In this document: positions 21,030-28,996 of the stretch, in pieces | How the letters are laid out: every line of letters starts with the position of its first letter | How positions within the stretch are numbered: position 1 is the stretch's first letter | Source: a virus | Length of the DNA stretch: 44,090 bases | Direction: 5' to 3' (one strand) | IMG/VR virus record: IMGVR_UViG_3300032323_001078 | Location: 1 to 44,090 of that record | Notes under the pieces: model-generated | Told to the model about the DNA's origin: nothing | What the model saw: the letters and a program-made list of their open reading frames with translations, nothing else | Databases searched by the model: none | Program-made: the position numbers and the translations under genes

Positions 21030-23543
21030 ATAGCTCTGCGCATATTTGCAGCAATAATTCTTACACTATTCCTCTTTATATTGGGACAAAATTCAGCTAA
21101 CGCAGAAGAAACAACCACTAACACGGTTGTAGTTAGCCCTGCCTCCACAGAGTCTTCGACCTCAAATCCTCCAGCTGACCCTCCAGCTCAAGAACCCGCG
21201 CCTGTAACTTCGGACCCTCAAACTTCCAGTACGAGTTCTGGTGCTGAGGTAACTCCTGCCCCGTCGTCTTCCCCTGAGCCAACTCCTGAGTCAACCTCTG
21301 AACCTTCGCCTTCTCAGGGTAGTACGACTGTATCGAACCCACAGCCCACCCCATCAGAAACGGTACCAACAGTAATAGCTCCAACGGTAGCCTCCGTCCA
21401 AGAAAAAATAGAGAGTGCAACTGTAACATTAAATACTGCTATCTCAGCAGCTAGTACAGAGCAAATTTCTGCGGCTGCAACTCCAGTAGCAGAAGCTCAA
21501 ACAGCAATTGCCGCAGCAGACTCAGCCACAGCGGTAGCTGTATCTGCAGTACAGGCTGTAGAGTCTCAAACTGCTGTAGTAGCCGTGGCAACTACGAACT
21601 TAAATAATGCTCAAACCGCCTTAACTGTTGCTCAAACAACCGCAACAACAGCTCAAGCTGCTGCTGAAGCTTCAACCGTTACAACTACAACTAATGGAAT
21701 TCAGGTAACAACATACGCGTCCCCTGGCGGACAGCAACCACCGCTTCCAGCAGAAAATGCAACACCACTTTCAACCACAACAGTTCCTTATATTGCCCAC
21801 CAATTTGGAAGCGGACAGGTATTTAACTCTGGCAGAGTAGACAATGTAATTGTTAAGTTTGAAGGAAAGATTACCGTTCCAGAAGAAGCAGTAACAGTAA
21901 AGTATGCAATCCATTCAGATGATGGCGCAAAGATGTACGTTGACGGACAACTTGCAATTAATGAATGGATTGATAAAGGCGGAGGGTGGAGTCAATTTTC
22001 TCCAACCTATAACACCACTACAGATAAGCAACAGGACTTTACTATTTGGTACTATGAAAATGGTGGAGGGTCATCAGTCATACTTGGCTGGGCGATAACA
22101 AGGGCAAACGGAACTGGCTACTTTACTACCCCAGTCAATCAGGCATTTGCAACCACAACAGTAACGCAAGACCCAGCATTAGTTGCTGCTGCCACTACAG
22201 CGGTTGCGGCCGTGCCTGTAGCCGAAGCAGTAGTTGTAGACAAGACTCAAGTAAAAACCGCAGAAGTTGCTGTATTAACTCAACTTACAGAAACTGCAAC
22301 AACTACTCTTGCGACTGCGGATCAGTTGGCAACTGTTGCTGTTCAGAAGGTTGAGGTTGCTGTATCTGCGCTCTCAGAACCTGTAGTTTTGCCAGAGACT
22401 CCACAGCCACCTGTGTCGCCAGTCGAACCGACTCCTGAACCTGTTCCCGCTCCAAATCCTCCTGCTCCAGAATCTTCTCAATCAGAAGGTCCTCAGAGCC
22501 CTCCTCCAACCACGAATCCACCATCTGTCGAGCCCGTTCCAACTCCAGATCCCACACCCGTTGAAAATCCTGTTGATCCATCACCTATTTCTCCAAATCC
22601 TGTAGAACCTCTACCACCAAGCCCAGAAGTTGAGCCTGAGCCTTTGCCTGAACCAGAACAGCCTCCTGTTGAGCCTGTAGAGCCAGAACCAATTCCTGAA
22701 GAGCCATCTATTGACCCCGATACAGAAACGCCATTGCCACCCATAGAAGAGCCACAACCACCGGTAGAGCCCGAAGCGCCAATCGTAGAGCCCGAGGCGC
22801 CTGTTGAGGAAGTCGAACCACCCGTGGAAGAAGAACCACAACCAGAGTTACCAGAAACAGAGCCAGAAAGTCCGTTAGAAGAATCATCCCCAGAGCCTAC
22901 CACAGAATCTGAGGAGGTTGCGTCTGCCGTAGGGGATGTACTGTCTGACGGAAAACTATCTTCCGATGACGCTGAGGCTGTTATGGATGCTTTAAACGCA
23001 GATGGAGAAGTTACTGCTGAAGAAGTTACTGCGCTAGTTGATGCCCTTAAAGAAGACGGCAAGCTTAGCGAGGCTGAAAAAGACTTAGTTGCTACCGCCC
23101 TTATTGAATCTGTAGTCCCAGGTGAGACTCTTACAAAAGAACAGATTCAAGACGCGGGTATTGCCTATGAGGACCTACCCCCAGAGACTCCTGTAGAGGT
23201 TAGACAGGATGAAAATGGTAACGAGGTTATAATTACAGCAGACGTTGCTGCAGCCCTTGTGCTATTAGAGAACCCTGCGGAATTAATCGGTGAATTATTT
23301 AGTGACCCTGGTCAAGCCCTACAAGCACTTGGAAGTATCGGTGCTGATATGTCAGCTGAAGAACGTGAAGAAGCAACTGAAATGGTAGTTGCTGCAGTTG
23401 TTGCTGCAGGTGCGGCTATTAATGCGGTTGGTGCAGCAACAGGATCTACGGGTGGAAGCACCGGTGGTTCAACTGGTGGAGGAAATTCTGGGGGAGGAGC
23501 TCCTTCCGGAGATAGTAAAGGCGTTAGGAGACGTAAGCCATGA
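21030..23543 (+). CDS. Secreted PA14-domain, Pro-rich protein, about 837 aa
   Basis: The frame opens upstream of its first TTG (21081) and, read from ATA at 21030, begins with a clean Sec signal peptide: hydrophobic segment ALRIFAAIILTLFLFIL then QNSANA before EE. AAGGAG lies eight bases before that ATA, so a non-AUG start is likely. A Ser/Pro-rich stretch, an Ala/Thr-rich helical repeat, and a PA14-like domain at about residues 222-372 (VKYAIHSDDGAKMYVDG) follow. After it come a second Ala/Val-rich helical stretch, then a long Pro/Glu-rich region, EF-hand/dockerin-like repeats (DGKLSSDDAEAVMDAL) and a Gly/Ser tail. PA14 domains bind carbohydrate; a role in cell-surface binding or host-envelope change is inference. 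Confidence 0.75.
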   Translation: MALRIFAAIILTLFLFILGQNSANAEETTTNTVVVSPASTESSTSNPPADPPAQEPAPVTSDPQTSSTSSGAEVTPAPSSSPEPTPESTSEPSPSQGSTTVSNPQPTPSETVPTVIAPTVASVQEKIESATVTLNTAISAASTEQISAAATPVAEAQTAIAAADSATAVAVSAVQAVESQTAVVAVATTNLNNAQTALTVAQTTATTAQAAAEASTVTTTTNGIQVTTYASPGGQQPPLPAENATPLSTTTVPYIAHQFGSGQVFNSGRVDNVIVKFEGKITVPEEAVTVKYAIHSDDGAKMYVDGQLAINEWIDKGGGWSQFSPTYNTTTDKQQDFTIWYYENGGGSSVILGWAITRANGTGYFTTPVNQAFATTTVTQDPALVAAATTAVAAVPVAEAVVVDKTQVKTAEVAVLTQLTETATTTLATADQLATVAVQKVEVAVSALSEPVVLPETPQPPVSPVEPTPEPVPAPNPPAPESSQSEGPQSPPPTTNPPSVEPVPTPDPTPVENPVDPSPISPNPVEPLPPSPEVEPEPLPEPEQPPVEPVEPEPIPEEPSIDPDTETPLPPIEEPQPPVEPEAPIVEPEAPVEEVEPPVEEEPQPELPETEPESPLEESSPEPTTESEEVASAVGDVLSDGKLSSDDAEAVMDALNADGEVTAEEVTALVDALKEDGKLSEAEKDLVATALIESVVPGETLTKEQIQDAGIAYEDLPPETPVEVRQDENGNEVIITADVAAALVLLENPAELIGELFSDPGQALQALGSIGADMSAEEREEATEMVVAAVVAAGAAINAVGAATGSTGGSTGGSTGGGNSGGGAPSGDSKGVRRRKP

Positions 23544-23710
23544 AGATAGTTAGAGACATGATTGACCAACTATGGACATTGTTAGGCATGTTTATTGCCT
23601 GGGTTGTTCTTGATGGATCTGCAAAGACAGTCGTTGGTTACGCAATTGTAGCAACTCTCTTTGCTTGGGCTGTTACCTACCCCCTTCGTAATCCAAAGGA
23701 TGAAGAATGA
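23540..23710 (+). CDS. Small two-span membrane protein, 56 aa
   Basis: It shares ATGA with the preceding stop and ATGA with the next start. Two hydrophobic segments (about residues 11-24 and 31-46) are separated by DGSAKT. The size and layout suit a holin, but the cassette holds other candidates. The tight overlaps support a real gene. Confidence 0.6.
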   Translation: MKIVRDMIDQLWTLLGMFIAWVVLDGSAKTVVGYAIVATLFAWAVTYPLRNPKDEE

Positions 23711-23937
23711 AAAAGATTAAATACTTACTAGCGAGCTTAGTATTAGCCGGCTCATTGACGAGTTGTGGGTATGACGGACACTTTAGATACCCATGTCAAG
23801 ACCCAAAAAACTGGGAAACTGAAGATTGTAAGCCACCTATTTGTACCGCAACACAGACCTGTCCTGTAGACTTAGTTAAACAAAACACACAAGACGGAAC
23901 CACAGCCACACTAGAAACGGGAACACCAAATGAGTAG
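23707..23937 (+). CDS. Small lipoprotein, 76 aa
   Basis: The signal peptide (KKIKYLLASLVLAGSLTSC) ends in a lipobox LTSC with the lipidated Cys at residue 20. The mature part has four more Cys in a Pro/Asp/Thr-rich context, so it may be disulphide-bonded outside the cell. It lies between two membrane proteins and upstream of the endolysin. A spanin-like role would be odd in a host without an outer membrane; surface attachment or superinfection exclusion are alternatives. Confidence 0.7.
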   Translation: MKKIKYLLASLVLAGSLTSCGYDGHFRYPCQDPKNWETEDCKPPICTATQTCPVDLVKQNTQDGTTATLETGTPNE

Positions 23938-24340
23938 AGAAAGACTAACAGCGCAAGATTTAGATGCTAGATTAAAGTTTATTTTAGGCATCATCCTAGG
24001 AACAATTCTATTGGCAACCTCAATAGGTATCCTTTACGGCTTGTTATTTGTCACGCAGCCTATTGGAGCGCAGTCAGAAAATGACAAGATGTTCTTCAAT
24101 GTTCTAGGAAGTATTGCTACCTTTATTACAGGAACCCTTGCGGGCATTCTCATTGGTCAATCTGGTGCTAAGGATATTATGGCAGCACAGTTGTCTAACA
24201 AAGAGATGGACGCCAAGAACACACAGGCAGACAAGAAACTTGAAGCAGAGATTGATGCAACCGCTGCTCGTTTAGCAGCGAAGCCAGATGGCGCAATGCC
24301 AGAGGCACAACCAGTTGATACAGATTGGGACAAAGACTAA
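23930..24340 (+). CDS. Membrane protein, holin candidate, 136 aa
   Basis: Two transmembrane segments (about residues 18-42 and 58-76) are joined by a short external loop. A charged coiled-coil-like tail follows (NKEMDAKNTQADKKLEAEIDATAARLAAKPDG). It is the gene directly before the CHAP endolysin, overlapping it as TAATG, a common place for a holin. It overlaps the upstream lipoprotein by eight bases. Confidence 0.65.
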   Translation: MSRERLTAQDLDARLKFILGIILGTILLATSIGILYGLLFVTQPIGAQSENDKMFFNVLGSIATFITGTLAGILIGQSGAKDIMAAQLSNKEMDAKNTQADKKLEAEIDATAARLAAKPDGAMPEAQPVDTDWDKD

Positions 24341-24921
24341 TGGCAGATCAAGGAACAGCAGCCCGTCTAATTGAGGTTGCAACAGCAGAACTAGGAACCA
24401 TTGAAGGTCCTAAGGATAATGAAACCAAGTACGGCGCTTACACAAAGGCTAACTTTCAGCCATGGTGTGGGTCTTTCGTAAACTGGTGCGCTAACGAAGC
24501 TGGGGTAAAGGTTCCTAACACCGTTTACACACCAGGTGGGGCACAGGCTTTTAAGAAGGCTGGCGCATGGATTGATGGAGATCTTGCAGATCCAGAACCA
24601 GGAGATATTGCCTATTTTGATTTCCCATCAGATGGCGTCGATAGAATTTCTCACGTTGGTATTGTTATCAAAGACAACGAAGATGGAACTGTTTGGTGCA
24701 TTGAAGGAAACACAAGCCCAGATAAGAAAGGCTCACAGCGTAATGGTGGCCAGGTATCTAAGAAACTTCGTGCCTTCAAAAAGAATAAAGCTGGAGAGAT
24801 GATTTCAATCGTAGGCTTTGGTCGTCCAAAGTTTAAAGGTGCAGGTGCAGCAGCTCCTGCTTCAAAGCCAGCAGCAAAAGCAGCAGCAAAAGCAGATAAG
24901 TGCCCAACCTGCGGTAAATAA
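24340..24921 (+). CDS. CHAP-domain endolysin, 193 aa
   Basis: The CHAP core is complete: WCGSFVNWC with the catalytic Cys, SHVGIVI with the His, and WCIEGNT as the third element. It probably cleaves peptidoglycan peptide bonds at lysis. An Ala/Lys-rich linker and a CPTCGK tail follow, which could be a metal-binding or wall-targeting end. There is no signal peptide, so release should depend on a holin. The start overlaps the upstream membrane protein as TAATG. Confidence 0.85.
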   Translation: MADQGTAARLIEVATAELGTIEGPKDNETKYGAYTKANFQPWCGSFVNWCANEAGVKVPNTVYTPGGAQAFKKAGAWIDGDLADPEPGDIAYFDFPSDGVDRISHVGIVIKDNEDGTVWCIEGNTSPDKKGSQRNGGQVSKKLRAFKKNKAGEMISIVGFGRPKFKGAGAAAPASKPAAKAAAKADKCPTCGK

Positions 24922-25013
24922 TGTATTACCTCACACACATCACATTCCAAGGAGTATTTTTAGTAACTCTTCTTTCAGTTACTCTCCTTGGAATGTGGTG
25001 GTCTGAACGCTAG
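24921..25013 (+). CDS. Possible small membrane peptide, 30 aa
   Basis: The frame starts as TAATG with the endolysin stop and encodes one hydrophobic segment (about residues 8-24) with a WWSER tail. The DNA also forms a long hairpin (24941-24997) that spans most of the frame, so the reading frame may be an accident of that structure. It overlaps the convergent gene by four bases. Confidence 0.35.
   Translation: MYYLTHITFQGVFLVTLLSVTLLGMWWSER
24941..24997. terminator. Long imperfect hairpin between convergent genes
   Basis: A 14-bp outer stem (24941-24954 with 24984-24997) and a 7-bp inner stem (24962-24968 with 24977-24983) are joined by a one-sided 7-base bulge, with an 8-base loop. It lies where the plus cassette meets the minus arm and can stop both transcripts. 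Confidence 0.7.
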
Positions 25014-26188
25014 CGGTCGTTTCTACCGCCCAATATAACTAGCTCTCGTCTTGGATCCATATCTTCGCCTATAACTAAAGATACAATTCCTGGAGCACTT
25101 TCCAACCCTGACTTATCCCTAAACCAAGCAGATCCGTTATCCATTGCAGGATTCTGAATAAACAATCTTGGACCAACGTTCTGTGAACGATAGTGGTGAT
25201 AGTGACCAACGTTAAGAATGTCTGCTTGTGCTACTGAGCAACGCCCCATAGCTTGTCCAGCCCACCACTTAACCATGTCACGTGCTTGATGGCCATGAGC
25301 CATTCCATACATAACACCGCTTAGATTGACAGTCAATGTACTGTCATCTGCTGCTGGGTATCTAAACTCGACTCGATCACGAAGAAAGTCATTCTCCTTA
25401 CAAATGTCCTCAACTTGAGCAACCACTTCAATTTGCCAAGAATCTTCTGGACGGCCTACAAGAAATCGTTGAACTTCGTCGTGGTTTCCAGGAACCACTG
25501 GAACAATAATCTTTTCTGCTAACGGAGCAAAAGCTTTAATCTGTGCAAGAAGCATACGACGTCCTACACGAACCTGCTCTGATACGCCGATATCGTGACG
25601 CCCCATAACTTTACCTTTTTGGCTAGTCATACCTTCAATGCAGTCACCAAGTTGTGGCAAAGCAATTTGACCTATGTTGTACTTCTTTGTTAAGTACTTA
25701 TGATGCTCTACAGCTTCATCTAAAGATAGTAGAACACGGTTAATAATTGCAGGAGTATCGTCCTTACCGTACTGAGTGTCTCCTATGCTGTATACGGCAG
25801 TTAAGTTGCCTTTGTTCTCAGCAACCTTCCCCGGCTTCCACTTAGTAATGGTGTTAAGTAACTCTGTAAGGTCGTAATCTTTTTCAATTGATCCATTTAC
25901 TGGAACAACATTAATTCTAAAAGACTCTAACCAGTCACCGTCATACTTTTGCCAACGTGAACGTCTGTGAGAAACTACAGCCCACTCTGCTGGATCTAAG
26001 TTAGCTTCCCTAAGAATCTCTTCTGCACCTGGAGTATTGCCATCAGGACGTGGAGTTGAAACAATAAAGCCACCGTCAGTTCCAATTTCAGAACGAGGAC
26101 GCCATGCTTCTGGGATATTTTTATTTACTTTATCTGATCCTTCTTGACCAGCTTTTATAATTTCGTTGTAATCATCTGCTAAAGACAT
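25010..26188 (-). CDS. Metallophosphoesterase, 392 aa
   Basis: The five calcineurin-like motifs are present in order: GDTQYG, LGDCIEG, GNHDE, AHGHQ and GHYHH. The family includes nucleases and phosphatases; in phages such genes are often annotated as SbcD/Mre11-like, but no SbcC partner is seen here. ATG at 26188 (MSLADDYNEII) follows AGGTGAT and is preferred over an upstream TTG. It overlaps the small HTH-like gene by 10 bases and ends the right-arm transcript. Confidence 0.8.
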   Translation of the reverse strand: MSLADDYNEIIKAGQEGSDKVNKNIPEAWRPRSEIGTDGGFIVSTPRPDGNTPGAEEILREANLDPAEWAVVSHRRSRWQKYDGDWLESFRINVVPVNGSIEKDYDLTELLNTITKWKPGKVAENKGNLTAVYSIGDTQYGKDDTPAIINRVLLSLDEAVEHHKYLTKKYNIGQIALPQLGDCIEGMTSQKGKVMGRHDIGVSEQVRVGRRMLLAQIKAFAPLAEKIIVPVVPGNHDEVQRFLVGRPEDSWQIEVVAQVEDICKENDFLRDRVEFRYPAADDSTLTVNLSGVMYGMAHGHQARDMVKWWAGQAMGRCSVAQADILNVGHYHHYRSQNVGPRLFIQNPAMDNGSAWFRDKSGLESAPGIVSLVIGEDMDPRRELVILGGRNDR

Positions 26189-26415
26189 ACACAATCACCT
26201 CTCCGGTGTTCACGAACTGCTGTTAGTCCAAATTCTCCACCTGCACGGCGAAGTAATAAAAATAAATCTTTTGAGCTTAGCTCGGAATCATCCATAGCTA
26301 CCTTGAGTGTTGCTTTATCATTTTCTTCGAGAGACTCTGACCACTGGCCAACAATACAAAGCTTTGTTATAGCTGTTACTGCTTTTACTTCTGCGTACAA
26401 ATCATGCAACGACAT
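26179..26415 (-). CDS. Small HTH-like protein, 78 aa
   Basis: GGAGGA precedes the ATG at 26415. The C-terminal half (SSKDLFLLLRRAGGEFGLTAVREHRRGDCVC) has the look of a helix-turn-helix with an HRRGxCxC end seen in small phage DNA-binding proteins. It overlaps the metallophosphoesterase gene. DNA binding is inference; a small-terminase-like role is a weaker alternative. Confidence 0.55.
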   Translation of the reverse strand: MSLHDLYAEVKAVTAITKLCIVGQWSESLEENDKATLKVAMDDSELSSKDLFLLLRRAGGEFGLTAVREHRRGDCVCL

Positions 26416-26445
26416 TTGCTCCTCCAAATTTAGGCCAAGTGTAGC

Positions 26446-26476
26446 ACTAGGCCCTGAGGAAACCCCAAGGCCTAGT
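26446..26476 (-). terminator. Hairpin after the gene at 26494
   Basis: ACTAGGCC (26446-26453) pairs with GGCCTAGT (26469-26476) in the gap downstream of a minus-strand gene. There is no T-tract. It may terminate or stabilise the transcript. Confidence 0.5.
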
Positions 26477-26493
26477 AACTAGCGTACACTAAA

Positions 26494-26862
26494 TTAGTAA
26501 GAAGTGCTAGCACCAGAATCAAAGTTGGTACGGTCGCGCTTCATAGCAGTCTTGATAATACGTCCATTTGCCTGAGTCATTCCGGCAGCAGGATCTGTGA
26601 GCTTTGTGTAACGAGCCTTGATAGAGTATGCAGCTCCGTTGCGATCTTGCGCAGGAGATGCAGCAGGTACGTTTGGACGTGAAGGCTTTGGCTGTGCATA
26701 TGGATCGCCAGCCGCTGTGTTCTTCTTCTTGAAAAGCGTGCCGGCCTTTGGTGCTGCAGATGGAGAAGTAAACTTAATTCCATCTTTCATCATAGGCTTG
26801 CGACCTTGCTTTGCCATACCTGCAAGCGCCTCGTCAGGGCTTGGGATTGAGCTTTTTGCCAT
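26494..26862 (-). CDS. Basic low-complexity protein, 122 aa
   Basis: The protein is rich in Ala, Pro, Lys and Ser with a basic pattern throughout (FKKKNTAAGD, IIKTAMKRDRTNF). It resembles in composition the small basic proteins at 16-19 kb. No family is recognised. It follows the SpoVS-like gene, with a perfect palindrome in the gap. Confidence 0.6.
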   Translation of the reverse strand: MAKSSIPSPDEALAGMAKQGRKPMMKDGIKFTSPSAAPKAGTLFKKKNTAAGDPYAQPKPSRPNVPAASPAQDRNGAAYSIKARYTKLTDPAAGMTQANGRIIKTAMKRDRTNFDSGASTSY

Positions 26863-26877
26863 GGTGTTCCTAACTGT

Positions 26878-26891
26878 TAAGAGATCTCTTA
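26878..26891. promoter_or_regulatory. 14-bp perfect palindrome, possible operator
   Basis: TAAGAGATCTCTTA is a perfect palindrome in the 43-base gap between the SpoVS-like gene and the next gene downstream. Its symmetry suits a dimeric repressor or an RNA hairpin; no data separate these. Confidence 0.4.
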
Positions 26892-26905
26892 TAATAAAGA
26901 ATATA

Positions 26906-27190
26906 TCAATTTACATTGATAGTAAAGACTATTGCTGAAATTTGTCCGTCGCGGGAATCCACAGTAGTAAATCCTGGTCGGCAGCTAAGGTCAAGACCTC
27001 TAGGGGCAACATAACCTCTAGCAATGGCAATCGCTTTAACAGCCTGATTTACTGCGGATGCGCCCACGGCACGTAATTTAACTTGAGGGCGTTCATATAG
27101 AGCATGAGCAATGGCAGAGCCTACGGATTGTGCATTAGAACCAGCACTTACACGCAGGAACTGCTCTTCTGTTGTATCTTTTTCAATCAC
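26906..27190 (-). CDS. SpoVS-like protein, 94 aa
   Basis: The body FLRVSAGSNAQSVGSAIAHAL, then AVGASAVNQAVKAIAIARGYVAP and LDLSCRPGFTTV, matches the stage V sporulation protein S family of Bacillus, a small Alba-like fold that influences sporulation. The probable start is a GTG with AAAGGA upstream. In this phage it is more likely a nucleic-acid-binding or host-regulatory protein. It is in the replication arm next to a Holliday-junction-resolvase-like gene. Confidence 0.85.
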   Translation of the reverse strand: MIEKDTTEEQFLRVSAGSNAQSVGSAIAHALYERPQVKLRAVGASAVNQAVKAIAIARGYVAPRGLDLSCRPGFTTVDSRDGQISAIVFTINVN

Positions 27191-27250
27191 GAGTTTGTAG
27201 TCCTTTGGATTCGATTAGTAATCGCCCACCCAAGGAAAACGGTACGTTAT

Positions 27251-27601
27251 TTAAGATGCCCCGTCAGCGTATCCAGCTTCTTTTAACAGGTTTACAAAGT
27301 CCTCTAAACGAATAATTACTGGCCATTCGCTTATGCTGGCCTCTCCTTGGCCGTTAAGACGCAGCACAGCTACCGGCAGGTCTTTCCCGTTATGGCGCTC
27401 TTTTAGCTGCTTTATAGCCGCTGAGGGATTAAAACCGGCCCTTGCTTTTACTTCCCAATCAATACCTATAGTCCCGGTAACATCGGTGCCTGAACGTCCT
27501 GCGCCGGTAGATTCAGCGTAAGGCCACCCATTCTCAACTAGATAGTTGGCTACAATCTTTTGAGACTTGTAGCCCCTGTGTTTTCTACTCTGAGAAGGCA
27601 T
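27251..27601 (-). CDS. Holliday-junction-resolvase-like PD-(D/E)XK nuclease, 116 aa
   Basis: The core GYKSQKIVANYLVENGWP, GRSGTDVTG and IDWEVKAR gives the E, D and ExK residues of the restriction-like fold, in the order found in archaeal-type Hjc resolvases and phage homologues. It probably resolves or trims branched recombination intermediates. It overlaps the dNMP kinase gene by 17 bases. RecA and other nucleases are nearby, supporting a recombination role. Confidence 0.7.
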   Translation of the reverse strand: MPSQSRKHRGYKSQKIVANYLVENGWPYAESTGAGRSGTDVTGTIGIDWEVKARAGFNPSAAIKQLKERHNGKDLPVAVLRLNGQGEASISEWPVIIRLEDFVNLLKEAGYADGAS

Positions 27602-28184
27602 CTTGCATCCTAGTTCTAATGAGTAGTTCCAAGTCTTGGATTGATCCGCTGTTTACAAAAATCTGCTCTACCTTGTAACCATCTAGCTGAGTCTCTGAAA
27701 CATGAGAGTTTACTGCTTCAACTCCAGGACGCTTTACACGCCAAATTTGGCCACCTAGACTTCTAATCATGTTAGCTTCATTTTCAAACCTAACATCAGT
27801 AATTACGACGCGATCACTTGAGTCTACAGAACTTAAAGCTGCGTTAATCCAAATGTTCTCGTCAATCAAATCTCTTGCAGAGATTCCTAGATCTTGAAGC
27901 AATCTACGAACTTGTGGTTCTTTTTTTGCCTCATCCCAACCCACTAGGTTTACAAGATCTCGTAGGTAACCCGTAGGGCTGCACGCAACCATTGGGTTAA
28001 CCCCGTACAAAAAATCTCTAATCTTGTCTGCAAAAGCAATTCTGCTGTACCCATACTTCTCTACTAATATAGAGGCAAGAGTATCTTTTCCAGATTGAGC
28101 ATAGCCGGTAAGGCCAATAAGGTTATAAGGTCTTTTAATGTTTAGCTCTTCGTCCGTAAACATAGACATCTGCTCCCAAGTCAT
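27585..28184 (-). CDS. Deoxynucleoside monophosphate kinase, 199 aa
   Basis: A P-loop GYAQSGKDT lies at about residues 27-35 and VVITDVRFENEA follows later; both match the phage dNMP kinase family (T4 gp1-like). It phosphorylates dNMPs to dNDPs, feeding DNA synthesis together with the class II reductase. ATG at 28184 shares ATGA with the upstream gene; a GTG four codons earlier is possible but less likely. Confidence 0.85.
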   Translation of the reverse strand: MTWEQMSMFTDEELNIKRPYNLIGLTGYAQSGKDTLASILVEKYGYSRIAFADKIRDFLYGVNPMVACSPTGYLRDLVNLVGWDEAKKEPQVRRLLQDLGISARDLIDENIWINAALSSVDSSDRVVITDVRFENEANMIRSLGGQIWRVKRPGVEAVNSHVSETQLDGYKVEQIFVNSGSIQDLELLIRTRMQDAFSE

Positions 28185-28678
28185 GGTGTTAACCACGTAC
28201 TTCTACCAGTTGTCTTATTGATGTTTACTCTACGAGTAATCTCTCTATTAATCAAAGATATGTCCTTTGATAGGCGCTCAGAAATAATGTGTATAAGTCC
28301 ACGATAGTTAGACAGCTCCTGTAATGCGTCAAATTTAGCCTTGTAGTCAGGATCTACGTCAATCTCTGCGTCAATCATAGAGACAGAAGTACCGGACTTC
28401 TTTAAAGCTAATCGTTTTTGTGATTTTATAAAGGATAAATTCTTATCTGCTTCTGCTCTGTCTACCTCGGCACACCAAAGCTGTAGGTTAATAAACTCTA
28501 AATAAGCAACATACTTACTATACAGATCCATAACCTGTTCTTCCATAAGACCAGTAATGTCTGCAGGTAAAGCGGGTGCGTCGTAGCCATAGCTTTGATT
28601 TACGTTCATGCCCTGTGACTGCAAAGCCTCAATAGTTTTACGACTAGCGTCTGCAACTCTTAGTTCAATTGGACTCAT
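28181..28678 (-). CDS. Helical hypothetical protein, 165 aa
   Basis: The protein is mostly alpha-helical with charged heptad-like stretches (residues about 45-110 and 115-150), suggesting a coiled coil or helical bundle. It ends NKTTGRSTWLTP. No family is recognised. It lies between the FmdB-like group and the dNMP kinase, with ATGA overlap to the latter, so a role near replication is plausible. Confidence 0.6.
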   Translation of the reverse strand: MSPIELRVADASRKTIEALQSQGMNVNQSYGYDAPALPADITGLMEEQVMDLYSKYVAYLEFINLQLWCAEVDRAEADKNLSFIKSQKRLALKKSGTSVSMIDAEIDVDPDYKAKFDALQELSNYRGLIHIISERLSKDISLINREITRRVNINKTTGRSTWLTP

Positions 28679-28829
28679 CTAAGTTCTCCTTTGCCCAGTC
28701 ATTCCACTCTTCATTTAATTCAGCAACGTCTATAGACTCTTGAAATCCATTTTCGTGCAAGTGTTCTATAAAGTCATCATCAGCTACAACTACTGGTAAA
28801 TCGCTATACGTAACTCCGTAATCAATCAT
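28665..28829 (-). CDS. Acidic small protein, 54 aa
   Basis: ATG at 28829 shares ATGA with the preceding FmdB-like gene and the frame overlaps the next gene by 14 bases. The product is very acidic (VADDDFIEHLHENG, LNEEWNDWAKENLDESN) and mostly helical. The overlaps support a real gene. The function is unknown; a protein-binding role is inference. Confidence 0.55.
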   Translation of the reverse strand: MIDYGVTYSDLPVVVADDDFIEHLHENGFQESIDVAELNEEWNDWAKENLDESN

Positions 28830-28996
28830 TGACCGCCCCACCCTCCGCCTTTAAGTTGGATACCAAATGTAGAGTACTGACGAAATGCCTCTCCTCCACA
28901 CTTACATACTACTGCAGCAGTAGGTCCGTCCACAATTGGAAAAAAATGCTCGGATACTTCTAAACACTTAGTACATTTGTACTCATAATCAGGCAT
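28826..28996 (-). CDS. FmdB-like zinc-ribbon protein, 56 aa
   Basis: Start ATG 28996 follows GGAGGTG. YEYKCTKC at the N-terminus, then CKCGGEA, gives four Cys (8, 11, 31, 33) in the pattern of FmdB-family zinc ribbons. A Gly-rich tail follows. These small proteins are common in actinobacteria and their phages and are thought to be regulatory, but the role is not known. Confidence 0.7.
   Translation of the reverse strand: MPDYEYKCTKCLEVSEHFFPIVDGPTAAVVCKCGGEAFRQYSTFGIQLKGGGWGGQ

Noticed and set aside
22493-23062. Long Ser/Gly-rich frame on the minus strand
   Set aside because: It mirrors the Pro/Glu/Val-rich coding of the PA14 gene and has no independent start or context.
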